From: DATLWN01 sp964492895
GTDB taxonomy: Bacteria > Pseudomonadota > Zetaproteobacteria > Mariprofundales > Mariprofundaceae
Length of the DNA: 61,845 bases
Direction: 5' to 3'
Assembly (NCBI GenBank): GCA_964492895.1
Contig: CAZBLR010000010.1
Span: 1 to 61,845 of the forward strand
A program made the position numbers and the translations under genes. The notes below the pieces were generated by a model that saw only the letters and a list, made by a program, of their open reading frames with translations, had not been told where the DNA came from and ran no database searches. Position 1 is the first letter of the stretch; the number at the start of each line of letters is the position of its first letter. This document shows, piece after piece, positions 1-9,953 of this stretch.

Positions 1-655
1 GCAGGTGTTCGGCATCGCCGGAGACGGTCACGTCGCCGCCCGGCATGCACACCGTCACCGGCTCCGTCGAGCCTTCCAAATGCCACAGGGCCGTGGCCAC
101 GGCGCAGGCGCCGCTGCCGCAGGCGGGGGTGTGGCCGGCGCCGCGTTCGATGATGTCGATGTAGGCATGCGGGCCGACGCGGCCGGTGACGATCTCGATG
201 TTCCTGTCCGTCGGGAAATCCTCGACGGCCTCGAAGAACACCCGGTGCGGGTTGCCCAGCTCCACGTCCACGTGCGACGGCGTTTCATCGGTGATGCGCG
301 CCGCGCCCATGTCCACGCGGATACCGGCCTCGCCGCGGCTTGCCGTGACCGTACGGTCGGCCAGGGCGATGCGCACACTGTCCGTGCCCAGCTCGCGCAT
401 CAGCAGCTCGCCGACGCAGCGCAGGCCGTTGCCGCAGTTGCCGGCCTCGCCGCCGTCCGGGTTGAAGATGCGCATGCGCGCGTCGGCCGAGGCGTCCGGT
501 GCCAGCACCAGCACCTGGTCGCAGCCGACGCCGACGCGGCGATCGGCCAGCCGGATCAGCCACGCGGGTTCCGGTTGCGGCAGTTCCTGGTGCCGGCCGT
601 CCAGGATGACGAAATCATTGCCCTGGGCCTGCATCTTGGCGAAGCGCACCTTCAT
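1..655 (-). CDS. dapF: Diaminopimelate epimerase, 3' end beyond the window
   Basis: Converts LL- to meso-diaminopimelate in the cytoplasm, for lysine and peptidoglycan synthesis. About 218 N-terminal residues are present of a usual 270-280; the C-terminus lies off the left edge. Both catalytic-cysteine motifs are visible: GNCGNGLRC near residue 73 and ACGSGAC near residue 195. The protein starts KVRFAKMQAQGNDF, typical of the family. The ATG at 653-655 overlaps the TGA of queF (ATGA), so translation is probably coupled to the upstream gene. Confidence 0.97.
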   Translation of the reverse strand, partial: MKVRFAKMQAQGNDFVILDGRHQELPQPEPAWLIRLADRRVGVGCDQVLVLAPDASADARMRIFNPDGGEAGNCGNGLRCVGELLMRELGTDSVRIALADRTVTASRGEAGIRVDMGAARITDETPSHVDVELGNPHRVFFEAVEDFPTDRNIEIVTGRVGPHAYIDIIERGAGHTPACGSGACAVATALWHLEGSTEPVTVCMPGGDVTVSGDAEHL

Positions 656-1014
656 GCGGCCGGTTTCGTGTGCTCGACCACGACCGTGGTGTAGACGCCG
701 CCACGCACGTTGAACACGGCCTCGACCTTCAGGTAACGCGGATCGAGCAGGCGGACCAGGTCGTCGGCGATCATGTTGGTGACCTTCTCGTGGAAATGGC
801 CCTCGTCGCGGAAGCTCCAGAAGTAGAGCTTCAGCGATTTCAGCTCCACGCACAGCGCATCCGGCACGTAATCCAGGCGGATCTCCGCGAAATCCGGCTG
901 TCCGGTCTTCGGGCACAGGCAGGTGAATTCCGGGGTGTCGATGTGGATATGGTAGTCGCGTTCCGGATTCGGATTGGGGAAGGTTTCCATCTGCTTGCTG
1001 GGCTTACTGCTCAT
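652..1014 (-). CDS. queF: NADPH-dependent 7-cyano-7-deazaguanine reductase
   Basis: Reduces preQ0 to preQ1, the nitrile reduction of queuosine biosynthesis. At 120 residues it is the short, single-domain (YkvM-like) type. The nucleophilic cysteine lies in CLCPKTGQPDFA, followed by YVPD, CVELKSLK and EGHFHE, all diagnostic of QueF. It overlaps dapE upstream and dapF downstream by ATGA junctions. The next queuosine enzyme in the window, queG, is about 8 kb away on the other strand. The insertion of a tRNA-modification gene between two diaminopimelate genes is notable. Confidence 0.97.
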   Translation of the reverse strand: MSSKPSKQMETFPNPNPERDYHIHIDTPEFTCLCPKTGQPDFAEIRLDYVPDALCVELKSLKLYFWSFRDEGHFHEKVTNMIADDLVRLLDPRYLKVEAVFNVRGGVYTTVVVEHTKPAA

Positions 1015-2150
1015 GCCTGGACCTCGAAGTGCGTGATGATGTCCGCATAGATGCGGGTCAGGGTTTCCAGTTCGTCGATGCGCACGCGCTCGCCGATCTG
1101 GTGGATCGTGTCGTTGGTCAGCCCCAGCTCCACCACCGGCACGCCGGCGGCGGCGAGGAAGCGCCCGTCGGAGGTGCCGCCGCCGGTGTCGCGGCGGGTC
1201 TGGACGCCGGTGATGCGGCGGATGCTGTCGCAGACGTCATCGAGCAGGGGGCCGTCCGCGGTCGAGAAGGCGTTGGCCTGATGCTGCAGCGCGATCACGG
1301 CCTCCACACCCGCGCAGGCGTCGGTGATGCGGCTGAGGATGCCCGCATAATCGATGCCCGGGTTGTAGCGGATGTCGAGCGTGACCCGGCAGCGGCCGGG
1401 GATCACGTTCATGGCCCCGGTCCCGCCCTCGATATTGGTGATCTGGCAGGAGGTCGGCGGAAAGCCGTCGACGGCCTGTCCCCAGTCGATGGCGGTGATG
1501 CGGGACAGCGGTCCCACGGCCAGGTGGACGGCGTTGTCGGCATCGTCCGGATAGGCCGAGTGCCCCTGCTTGCCCACGAACTCGATCGTGCCCTGGACCA
1601 CGCCGCGCCGGCCCCGGCGGATGGTGTCCCCGACCTCGCGGAGGCTGGACGGCTCGCCGACGACGGCGGCATCCGGCAGCTGGCCGGCAGCCTCGAGGTG
1701 TTCGACGATGCGGATGGTGCCGTCGACGGACTCGCCTTCCTCGTCGGAGGTGATCAACAGCTGCAGCGTCGGCAAAGCTTCGGCGCCCGCCAGCAGCCCT
1801 TCCAGCGCGGCCAGCCAGCAGGCGATGCTGCCCTTCATGTCCTGGGCGCCGCGGCCGTGCAGCACGCCGTCCTCGACGGTGGCGGCGAACGGCGGATGCG
1901 GCCATGCGTCCAGCGGCCCGGTCGGGACGACATCGGTATGGCCGGCGAAGGCCAGGCATCCCGGCTTGTCACCGGGACGGCTGAAGACGCTGTTGGTGAC
2001 GCCGCCGGCATCCACGCGCCGGCGTGCGAAACCCAGCGGGGCCAGGACCGATTCGAGGTAATCCTGGCAGCCGCCGTCCTCCGGGGTGACCGAGGTGCGG
2101 CGGATCAGTTCGATGGCATGGGACAGGGCATGCGGGGGCGATGTCGGCAT
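1011..2150 (-). CDS. dapE: Succinyl-diaminopimelate desuccinylase
   Basis: A two-zinc hydrolase that removes succinate from N-succinyl-LL-diaminopimelate in the lysine/peptidoglycan pathway. It has 379 residues, the normal length. Metal ligands and catalytic residues are in GHTDVVP (H71, D73), GRGAQDMKG (D104), TSDEEGE (E137/E138) and a C-terminal NDTIHQIGE. It is the first gene of a three-gene unit with queF and dapF. The ATG at 2150 has only a weak ribosome site. Upstream lies a 100-bp inverted-repeat element rather than a clear promoter. Confidence 0.97.
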   Translation of the reverse strand: MPTSPPHALSHAIELIRRTSVTPEDGGCQDYLESVLAPLGFARRRVDAGGVTNSVFSRPGDKPGCLAFAGHTDVVPTGPLDAWPHPPFAATVEDGVLHGRGAQDMKGSIACWLAALEGLLAGAEALPTLQLLITSDEEGESVDGTIRIVEHLEAAGQLPDAAVVGEPSSLREVGDTIRRGRRGVVQGTIEFVGKQGHSAYPDDADNAVHLAVGPLSRITAIDWGQAVDGFPPTSCQITNIEGGTGAMNVIPGRCRVTLDIRYNPGIDYAGILSRITDACAGVEAVIALQHQANAFSTADGPLLDDVCDSIRRITGVQTRRDTGGGTSDGRFLAAAGVPVVELGLTNDTIHQIGERVRIDELETLTRIYADIITHFEVQA

Positions 2151-2166
2151 GGGCGCAGGCTAGGGC

Positions 2167-2266
2167 CTGTTCGCATCAAATGCGAGCGTAGCGACGTGGC
2201 CGTTTTTATGGCCTCGCAAGGCATGTCGAGCGCCGTGTGCTTGTTGCGCGCATTTGATGCGAACAG
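2167..2266. repeat. 100-bp element bounded by perfect 18-bp inverted repeats
   Basis: The left arm CTGTTCGCATCAAATGCG (2167-2184) is exactly the reverse complement of the right arm at 2249-2266, with a 64-base interior. The inner part contains GGCC/GGCC flanking a T-rich loop (about 2198-2213). Beyond the arms, GGGCC on the left and GACAGACCC on the right extend the symmetry imperfectly. No open reading frame of its own is evident. It sits between the stop of the DUF4936 gene and the start of dapE. It could be a miniature inverted-repeat element, a REP-like sequence or a long terminator stem. I did not see a second copy in this window. Confidence 0.7.
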
Positions 2267-2326
2267 ACAGACCCTGGTCAACATGCATGGCGGAGGATAG
2301 CCGCAACGGCAGCGTGGCGTGCATGC

Positions 2327-2602
2327 TCAGGTGCGCAGCAGCGGCAGGAAGGCCTCGCAGCGCCTCGGGCTGTGCAGCCCCGCGATCCAGGCCTGGCCGG
2401 CGGCCAGGTCCTCGATCCGCGCCGCCGCCGCCGGGCCCACATGCTCGTAGACCTCCATGAAGGTGGTTTTCCCGTCCGAGTCCCGTCGCAGCAGGCTGCC
2501 GGCATAGCCGAGGCGATCCCTGACCAGGGCGAGCCAGGTGCGCAGTGCGGGCTCCAGTCCCGGGTCGGCGTGATACCAGATGTACAGCGAGGCCTCAGGC
2601 AT
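2327..2602 (-). CDS. DUF4936 family protein
   Basis: A 91-residue single-domain protein of unknown function. The sequence starts with SLYIWYHADP and contains a TTFMEVYEHV strand, giving a ferredoxin-like/antibiotic-monooxygenase-type pattern. It fits the DUF4936 family, which is known beside ygfZ in other proteobacteria. It overlaps the end of ygfZ by 8 bases and must be translated from the same message, so a role linked to folate-dependent Fe-S repair is plausible but not shown. No signal peptide or membrane segment is present. Confidence 0.75.
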   Translation of the reverse strand: MPEASLYIWYHADPGLEPALRTWLALVRDRLGYAGSLLRRDSDGKTTFMEVYEHVGPAAAARIEDLAAGQAWIAGLHSPRRCEAFLPLLRT

Positions 2603-3545
2603 GGCAGGGCTCGATCAGCTCGATGTCGATGCCGTCCTGTGTATGCAGCGCCGCCCCTTGCTCGACGACCCGGATCGGCAGGCGTCCGATGGCGTGGACG
2701 CTGCCGTCGCTGTCCTGCATGGCGCTGGTGACGCTGCCGATCGCCGCCGAGGTATGGATCGCGGCGGGCAGGGCCTGCGGCAATGCCGAAAGCCGCAGCC
2801 GGTACAGCCGGTACTTGACGCCGCCGCGCCAGTTCATGCGGCTGGTGACCTCCTGGCCCACATAACAGCCCTTGTCGAAGCTGACGCCGTGGTAGGCGTC
2901 CAGGTTCGCGTTCAGCGGATGCACGGATTCGTCCCAGTCGACGCCGAACACCGGGTGGCCGCGCAGGATCCTGGCGCTGCGCAGCACGGATTCGTCCACG
3001 GCCCGCTCCGCATCCAGCGCCAGCGCGTCCAGTTGCGCATGGGTGGCCACGAGCCAGTAGCCGCACGCCGCGGCCTCGGGCATGGCCAACACCAGGAGGC
3101 CGGCATCGTCGAGCGCGGTGCGCAGGTGGCCAGCGCCCGGGTCCGGCAGGCCTGCGGCGGCAAGCATGTCGCCGGCGCCAGCGCCCTGAATGCTGTGCAC
3201 GCCCATGTCGGCGACGACGCCGAGGCGGATCGTGTAGCCGATGGAGAAGCGCCGCAGGCGTTCGACCAGGGCCTCGGCGCGGCTTTTCCATGTCAGCAGG
3301 ACCAGTTCGTCATCCCGGCCCTCGGCCACGATCAGCTCGCCGACGGGCTTTCCCTGCGGCGTCAGCACCGCGGTGTAGATGGCCTGTTCGGGAGACACCA
3401 GATGCATATCCTGGGTCAGTTGGCCCTGCAGGTAGTCACGCACCCGGGCCCCCGAGGCCTTGAGCACGGCGACATCCCCGCGTCTGGCGTGCAGGGACGC
3501 ATGCGACAGGGCATCGTGGTGTTGCGCATTCAGGATCGGGTCCAT
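2595..3545 (-). CDS. ygfZ: tRNA-modifying/Fe-S repair protein YgfZ
   Basis: A folate-binding protein related to GcvT that supports repair or assembly of some Fe-S enzymes such as MiaB. The family signature KGCYVGQEVTSR is intact near residue 220, including the conserved cysteine. The 316-residue length is typical. The start at 3545 was chosen because MDPILNAQHH is preceded by an AGGGAG ribosome site; the reading frame stays open upstream but that part looks non-coding and antisense to thiC. It ends overlapping the DUF4936 gene. It is divergent from thiC, itself an Fe-S enzyme. Confidence 0.93.
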   Translation of the reverse strand: MDPILNAQHHDALSHASLHARRGDVAVLKASGARVRDYLQGQLTQDMHLVSPEQAIYTAVLTPQGKPVGELIVAEGRDDELVLLTWKSRAEALVERLRRFSIGYTIRLGVVADMGVHSIQGAGAGDMLAAAGLPDPGAGHLRTALDDAGLLVLAMPEAAACGYWLVATHAQLDALALDAERAVDESVLRSARILRGHPVFGVDWDESVHPLNANLDAYHGVSFDKGCYVGQEVTSRMNWRGGVKYRLYRLRLSALPQALPAAIHTSAAIGSVTSAMQDSDGSVHAIGRLPIRVVEQGAALHTQDGIDIELIEPCHA

Positions 3546-3681
3546 ACTGCTCCCTGATGGCGGCTCTGTTCCGGTATCACCCTGGTGGCCCGCCCTATAT
3601 CTGACCGAATTTGTCGGGTATAGTGTCGGCCGATTCCCGGCGGTGCAAGGCCTGCACCGGCCACGATGTTCTGGAGGCGCC
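3546..3681 (+). promoter_or_regulatory. thiC leader with hairpin, no TPP riboswitch seen
   Basis: A 136-bp divergent region between ygfZ and thiC. A TATAGT at 3619-3624 could be a -10 box, without a convincing -35. A hairpin CGGTGCA / TGCACCG (3641-3647 with 3653-3659, 5-base loop) lies about 13 bases before the GGAGG ribosome site (3673-3677). The conserved CUGAGA and GAACCUGAUC-type elements of a thiamine pyrophosphate riboswitch are not present, so the hairpin function is unknown. Confidence 0.45.
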
Positions 3682-5535
<1,854 letters not shown>

Positions 5536-5578
5536 TATCGGCGCTATAGTCCGACACATCGATATCGAGGAGCCCTGA

Positions 5579-6034
5579 ATGAGCCTGACTGCCCGTGAGA
5601 TCATGAATGCCAATCCGCCGTTCTGCGATCTGGACACGCCGATCCGTGAGATCGCCCGACGCTTTGCCGATGAGGCCCTGACCGGCCTGCTCGTGGTGGA
5701 TGCCGACAAGCGGCTGATGGGCGTGATCACCGAGGAGGACCTGATCGACCAGCAGCGCCAGCTGCACCTGCCGACGGCCATCGCCCTGCTGGACATGGTG
5801 ATTCCGGTGGGCGAGGGGCGTTTCGAGCGCGAACTGGAGCGCATGCAGGCGCTGAACGCCGGCGATCTGATGAGCCGCGACGTGCAGACCGTGGCACCGG
5901 ACGCCGATCTTTCCACCATCGCCAGCCTGATGAGCGATAAGGCGGTCCATCACCTGCCGGTGCTGGACAGCGATGCGGTGGTCGGCCTGATCTCCCGGCA
6001 TGAACTGATCAAGGCCCTGGCGGGTTCCTGCTGA
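5579..6034 (+). CDS. Two-CBS-domain protein
   Basis: A 151-residue soluble protein made almost entirely of a CBS pair (roughly residues 8-60 and 95-148), with the recurring patterns IMNANPPF...GLLVVDADKRLMGVITEEDLI and DLMSRDVQTV...LPVLDSDAVVGLISRHELI. Such modules bind adenosine nucleotides and regulate partners. A TATAGT box at about 5544-5549 and a GAGGAG ribosome site precede the ATG. It lies 6 bases before tsaE and is probably cotranscribed. The partner protein is unknown. Confidence 0.88.
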   Translation: MSLTAREIMNANPPFCDLDTPIREIARRFADEALTGLLVVDADKRLMGVITEEDLIDQQRQLHLPTAIALLDMVIPVGEGRFERELERMQALNAGDLMSRDVQTVAPDADLSTIASLMSDKAVHHLPVLDSDAVVGLISRHELIKALAGSC

Positions 6035-6040
6035 ACACGC

Positions 6041-6463
6041 TTGCGCTTCCACAGCGATAGCGAATCCGAATCCTGTGCCTTCGCCGCGGAGCTGGCGCTC
6101 GGCCTGAAGCCCGGTGACGTCGTGGCCCTGTCCGGGGCCCTGGGGGCGGGCAAGAGCGTCTTCGCCCGTGCCCTGATGCGGGCGCTGGGCGTGACCGACG
6201 AGGCCATGCCCAGTCCGACCTTCGCCATCATCCAGGAATACCTCGGCCGGGACTGCCGGGTCGCCCACATGGACTGGTACCGCCTCGATAGTGCCGAGGA
6301 GCTGGAGGCGATCGGCGTGCGCGAGTACATGCAGCCGCCATGGATCTGCATCGTCGAATGGCCGGAGCGTGCGCCCGCGCTGCTGCCGCCATCCGCGCGT
6401 CACGTGTCGATCGCGGTCGCAGCGCATCATCCGCAGGCGAGGGAGATCTGCGTCGACGACTGA
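6041..6463 (+). CDS. tsaE: tRNA threonylcarbamoyladenosine biosynthesis ATPase TsaE
   Basis: The ATPase of the TsaB-TsaD-TsaE complex that makes t6A37 in ANN-decoding tRNAs. It is 140 residues with Walker A GALGAGKS at residues 32-39, then SPTFAIIQEY and HMDWYRL, all typical. The best start is TTG at 6041, 6 bases after the CBS gene stop; no ATG fits ahead of the first conserved helix. It is convergent with the amino-acid permease. Confidence 0.94.
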   Translation: MRFHSDSESESCAFAAELALGLKPGDVVALSGALGAGKSVFARALMRALGVTDEAMPSPTFAIIQEYLGRDCRVAHMDWYRLDSAEELEAIGVREYMQPPWICIVEWPERAPALLPPSARHVSIAVAAHHPQAREICVDD

Positions 6464-6489
6464 GCGGCCGGGCCGCTGCGGGTCGGGCC

Positions 6490-7839
6490 TCAGGCTTTCC
6501 GGCCGTTTGTCCGGCCGTCGGCTTCCAGCTGCAACGGCCGGGAGAACACATGCGTGTACAGCCACTCGAACAGCACGGAGACGAGCAGGAAAGCGACGAA
6601 GATCCATAGTGCCCGGGGATGATCGCGGTAGCTCTCGGCGAGCAGCACGAACAGGGCGGCGAGGCACGCCATGCTGGCCAGTATCGGCAGCCAGCGCCGG
6701 CAGCCGATCACAGGCGCTAGATAGCCGGCCGCCGCGTTGGTGATGGCGAAGATCAGCAGAAAGCCGGCGCTGGCCAGGATGGCGATGGCCGTGAGGTTGA
6801 TCAGGTTGGCGATCAACAGCGAGAGCAGGCCGACGATCAACACCCCGGAGACGGGCTCGTTCCAGGCCTTGCGTTCCAGGATGCGGGGAAGCTCCCGGTC
6901 CATGGCCAGCTTGTAGCCCAGGCGGGCATTACCGTAGATCGTGGCATTGATGGCGGAGAATGTGGCCAGCAGGGCGGCGATGCCGACCATGCTGAAGCCG
7001 AGATCGCCCATCGACGGCCGCGCCGCGGCGGCCAGGGCGTAGTCCTTGGCGGCGATGATCTCGGATTCGGACACCGTGCCGACGGTGACGGCGGCGACCA
7101 GGCAATACAGGATGATGACCAGCACGACCGAGCCATAGAAGGCGCGCGGCAGCGTCGTCTGCGGTGCGCGCACATCCCCGGCTGCATTGGCGATCAGTTC
7201 GAATCCCTCGTAGGCGACGAAGATGACCATGCCGGCAGCCGCCACCGTCAGCCCGCTGCCCCAGGTGGACGGCGAGAAATGGGAGCTATGGATATGGGGC
7301 AGGCCGGCGGCGATGACGGCGGCCAGCAGGATGAGCTTCAGCGCCACGATCAGGGTCTCGGAGCGGCTGACGACCTCGACATTGAACAGGTTGATGGCCA
7401 GCGGCAGCACGATGGCCGTGCTGATCAAGACATGACGCAGCCAGGACGGTTCGTTGCCGTGGAAGAAGGTCAGGGCATACGAGCCGAAGGCCACGGCATA
7501 CATGGCGATCGTGACCAGGTAGCTGAGCCACAGCATCAGGTTGATGCTGCCGGTGGCCAGGTCGATACCGAACGCGGCGTCGATGTAGGCGACCGTGCCG
7601 CCATGGCCCCGGTAATGCACGGAAAGGTGGGCATAGGAGTAGGAGGTCAGCAGGGCGATGGCACCGGCGATGAGGAAGGCGATCACGGTGGCGCCGTGCG
7701 CCAGCGTCACGGCCTCGCCCAGCACGGCGAAGATGCCGCCGCCGACCATGCCGCCGATACCGATGGCCATGGCCCCGAGCAGGCCGACGCCGCGCTTTTC
7801 GGCTTGATGATGGTCCGGGGAGGCGGGCATCTTCGTCAT
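6490..7839 (-). CDS. APC-superfamily amino acid permease
   Basis: A 449-residue inner-membrane transporter with about 12 hydrophobic segments. The first helix carries the glycine-rich GIGGMVGGGIFAVLG motif of APC permeases, and helix 6 has FVAYEGFELIANAAGDV, the unwound substrate region. The substrate cannot be told from sequence. ATG 7839 is given, but a TTATAA box at 7849-7854 lies so close that the next ATG at 7830 may be the real start. It is a single gene on its strand, separated from marC by a terminator. Confidence 0.9.
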   Translation of the reverse strand: MTKMPASPDHHQAEKRGVGLLGAMAIGIGGMVGGGIFAVLGEAVTLAHGATVIAFLIAGAIALLTSYSYAHLSVHYRGHGGTVAYIDAAFGIDLATGSINLMLWLSYLVTIAMYAVAFGSYALTFFHGNEPSWLRHVLISTAIVLPLAINLFNVEVVSRSETLIVALKLILLAAVIAAGLPHIHSSHFSPSTWGSGLTVAAAGMVIFVAYEGFELIANAAGDVRAPQTTLPRAFYGSVVLVIILYCLVAAVTVGTVSESEIIAAKDYALAAAARPSMGDLGFSMVGIAALLATFSAINATIYGNARLGYKLAMDRELPRILERKAWNEPVSGVLIVGLLSLLIANLINLTAIAILASAGFLLIFAITNAAAGYLAPVIGCRRWLPILASMACLAALFVLLAESYRDHPRALWIFVAFLLVSVLFEWLYTHVFSRPLQLEADGRTNGRKA

Positions 7840-7900
7840 GCAAATGGCTTATAATCGCTGCGGCCGACGGCGTCCATGGTTGTGGCACCGCATCCGCCTG

Positions 7901-7934
7901 AAAAGAAGAAGGGAGCAGGCGTGAACCTGCTCCC
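7901..7934 (-). terminator. Intrinsic terminator after marC
   Basis: On the minus strand a perfect 9-bp stem GGGAGCAGG / CCTGCTCCC (7911-7919 with 7926-7934) is followed by TTCTTCTTTT. It lies about 110 bases past the marC stop and before the permease gene. Confidence 0.85.
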
Positions 7935-8046
7935 CATGACGGCGTTTGATTGCAGGGCTCATTCCAGCAGCGGCGCATGACATGGGGATGACAACCATGT
8001 GACACGTGCCGTCCCGGGGCAGGGGTGGTCGATGCTGCGGCGGTGC

Positions 8047-8673
8047 CTAGAAACCGGCCGCATGCAGGCCGACGATGGCCATCTGCGTGCCGATGACGGC
8101 AAGGATCAGGCCCATCAGCCGGGTCACGACGTTGATGCCGTTTTTGCCGATCAGCCCGACCAGGCGCTGTCCGGCGACGAAGAACACGTACGTGATCAGG
8201 CACAGCACGGCGAACATGGCGATGGTGATGATGATCTCCGTGGTGTTGCCGGTGGCCGAGAAGTTCATCGCCGTGGCCAGCGTGCCCGGTCCGGCCAGGA
8301 TCGGCATCGCCAGCGGGGATACCGCCACCCCGAGCGCGGAATCATCGGCTGCGCTGGCGTCGTCACCGGGGTGATGCACGCGGGAAGGTGCGCCGTGCAG
8401 CATCTGGAATCCCACCAGGGCGACCAGGGCGCCGCCGGCGATGCGGAACGCGGGCAGCGTGATGCCGAACAGCTCGAACAGCATCCTGCCGAACAGGCAG
8501 AAGACCAGCACGATGACGAAGGCGATCAGCAGGGCCTTGAACGCGACCTGCCGTTTGACGGCCGCCGTGTCACCGTCGGTCAGGCCGATGAATACCGGCG
8601 TGTTGGCCACGGGGTTCATGATGGCGAAGAAGGCCAGAAACACCGTGATCGTATGGTTCACCAGTCCGCTCAT
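8047..8673 (-). CDS. MarC-family integral membrane protein
   Basis: A 208-residue protein of the MarC/YchE family with six predicted hydrophobic segments. Conserved features are FAIMNPVANTPVFIGLT at the N-terminus, the loop before SPLAMPILAGPGTLATAM, and a C-terminal RLMGLILAVIGTQM. A charged, His/Asp-containing loop (HHPGDDASAADDS) lies mid-protein. The function is not established for the family; involvement in multiple antibiotic resistance has been discounted. The start at 8673 has a GGAG site; the frame remains open upstream without family similarity. It is divergent from queG. Confidence 0.92.
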   Translation of the reverse strand: MSGLVNHTITVFLAFFAIMNPVANTPVFIGLTDGDTAAVKRQVAFKALLIAFVIVLVFCLFGRMLFELFGITLPAFRIAGGALVALVGFQMLHGAPSRVHHPGDDASAADDSALGVAVSPLAMPILAGPGTLATAMNFSATGNTTEIIITIAMFAVLCLITYVFFVAGQRLVGLIGKNGINVVTRLMGLILAVIGTQMAIVGLHAAGF

Positions 8674-8771
8674 CGCTCGTCTCCGTGCCCTGCCACCATA
8701 GTCGGCACGTATGCGGGCGTCAAAGCGCCATGAATCCTGCCGTTCCCGGTCACATGCGGTAGATTGGCGCC

Positions 8772-9953
8772 ATGACGATGCAGCAGCCATCCGACATCAG
8801 GCAACAGATCCGTGACCTGGCCGGGGCATACGGCTTCGAGCTGTGCCGGTTCACGCGCCCGGCCATCGGCCCGGCCCATGCCGAGGCACTGGATGCCTGG
8901 ACCGCGGCCGGCATGCACGGCGACATGGGCTATATGGCCGAGCCGGAACGCACGGCGAGGCGGAAGGCGCCCGGGCGCATGCTGGATGGCGTGCGCACCG
9001 TGATCACCGTCGGCATGCGCCATGCACCGCCGCCTTACACCCTGGATCGGGTGTCGCAGGCCCGCAGCCGTGGCGTCATCGCCGCCTATGCCCATGGCGA
9101 CGATTACCATGATGTGATGAAGCGGCGCCTGAAGGCCCTGGCCGGTGAACTGGACCGGCGCCTCGGCACGCATGCGCAGCGTGTCTATGTGGATACCGCG
9201 CCGGTGCTGGAGCACGCGCTGGCCGCGGAAGGCGGGCTCGGCTGGCAGGGCAAGCATACGCTGACGATCCATCGCCATCTCGGGTCATGGCTGCTGCTGG
9301 GGGAGATCTTCACCACGGCGGATCTTGCCCCCGACGCGGCGGCCTCCTTTCACTGCGGCAGCTGCACCGCCTGCCTCGATGTCTGTCCGACGCGGGCGAT
9401 CGTGGCCCCGTTCGTCGTCGATGCGCGCCGATGCATTTCCTACCTGACCATCGAGCACCGGGGCTTCATCCCGCATGCGCTCAGGCCGATGATGGGCAAT
9501 CGCATCTTCGGCTGCGACGACTGCCAGGCCATCTGTCCGTGGAACCGGCATGCGCATGCACCGGAACCGGACCTGCTGGCGTCGCGCCAGGAAAACATCC
9601 TTCCCGCCCTGGCGGACCTGCTGGCGCTGGATGAGCGGATGTTCCGGGAGCGCTTCCGGAAATCGCCGGTGCGCCGGACAGGGAGGGCAGGGCTGCTGCG
9701 CAATGTGGCCATCGCCATGGGCAACAGCGGAGAGGCCGGGTTCATCCCGGCGCTTGTGCATGCCCTGGAGGATCACGAGTCCCTGGTGCGCGGGCATGCC
9801 GCCTGGGCCCTGGCCAGGCTTTGTCCACAGCATCGTCGGGGCGAAATCATCGGACAGCTGCGCTACCATGCCGACCGGGAGACGCATGCCGAGGTCCAGA
9901 CGGAGCTGGCGATCGCGATCAAGAACATGGAAGATGCCAAGGAACGCGTATGA
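8772..9953 (+). CDS. queG: Epoxyqueuosine reductase
   Basis: A cobalamin- and Fe-S-dependent enzyme that reduces epoxyqueuosine to queuosine in tRNA, the last step of the pathway. It is 393 residues. Two ferredoxin-like cluster motifs are intact: CGSCTACLDVCP (C195, C198, C201, C205) and C221 with CDDCQAICPWN (C248, C251, C255). The catalytic aspartate is in YVDTAPVLE (D141). The C-terminal 90 residues form HEAT-like repeats. Its end overlaps gph by ATGA, starting a four-gene unit with thiE and thiD. Confidence 0.97.
   Translation: MTMQQPSDIRQQIRDLAGAYGFELCRFTRPAIGPAHAEALDAWTAAGMHGDMGYMAEPERTARRKAPGRMLDGVRTVITVGMRHAPPPYTLDRVSQARSRGVIAAYAHGDDYHDVMKRRLKALAGELDRRLGTHAQRVYVDTAPVLEHALAAEGGLGWQGKHTLTIHRHLGSWLLLGEIFTTADLAPDAAASFHCGSCTACLDVCPTRAIVAPFVVDARRCISYLTIEHRGFIPHALRPMMGNRIFGCDDCQAICPWNRHAHAPEPDLLASRQENILPALADLLALDERMFRERFRKSPVRRTGRAGLLRNVAIAMGNSGEAGFIPALVHALEDHESLVRGHAAWALARLCPQHRRGEIIGQLRYHADRETHAEVQTELAIAIKNMEDAKERV

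Noticed and set aside
3546..3681. TPP riboswitch before thiC
   Set aside because: The conserved CUGAGA and GAACCUGAU-type segments are not found.
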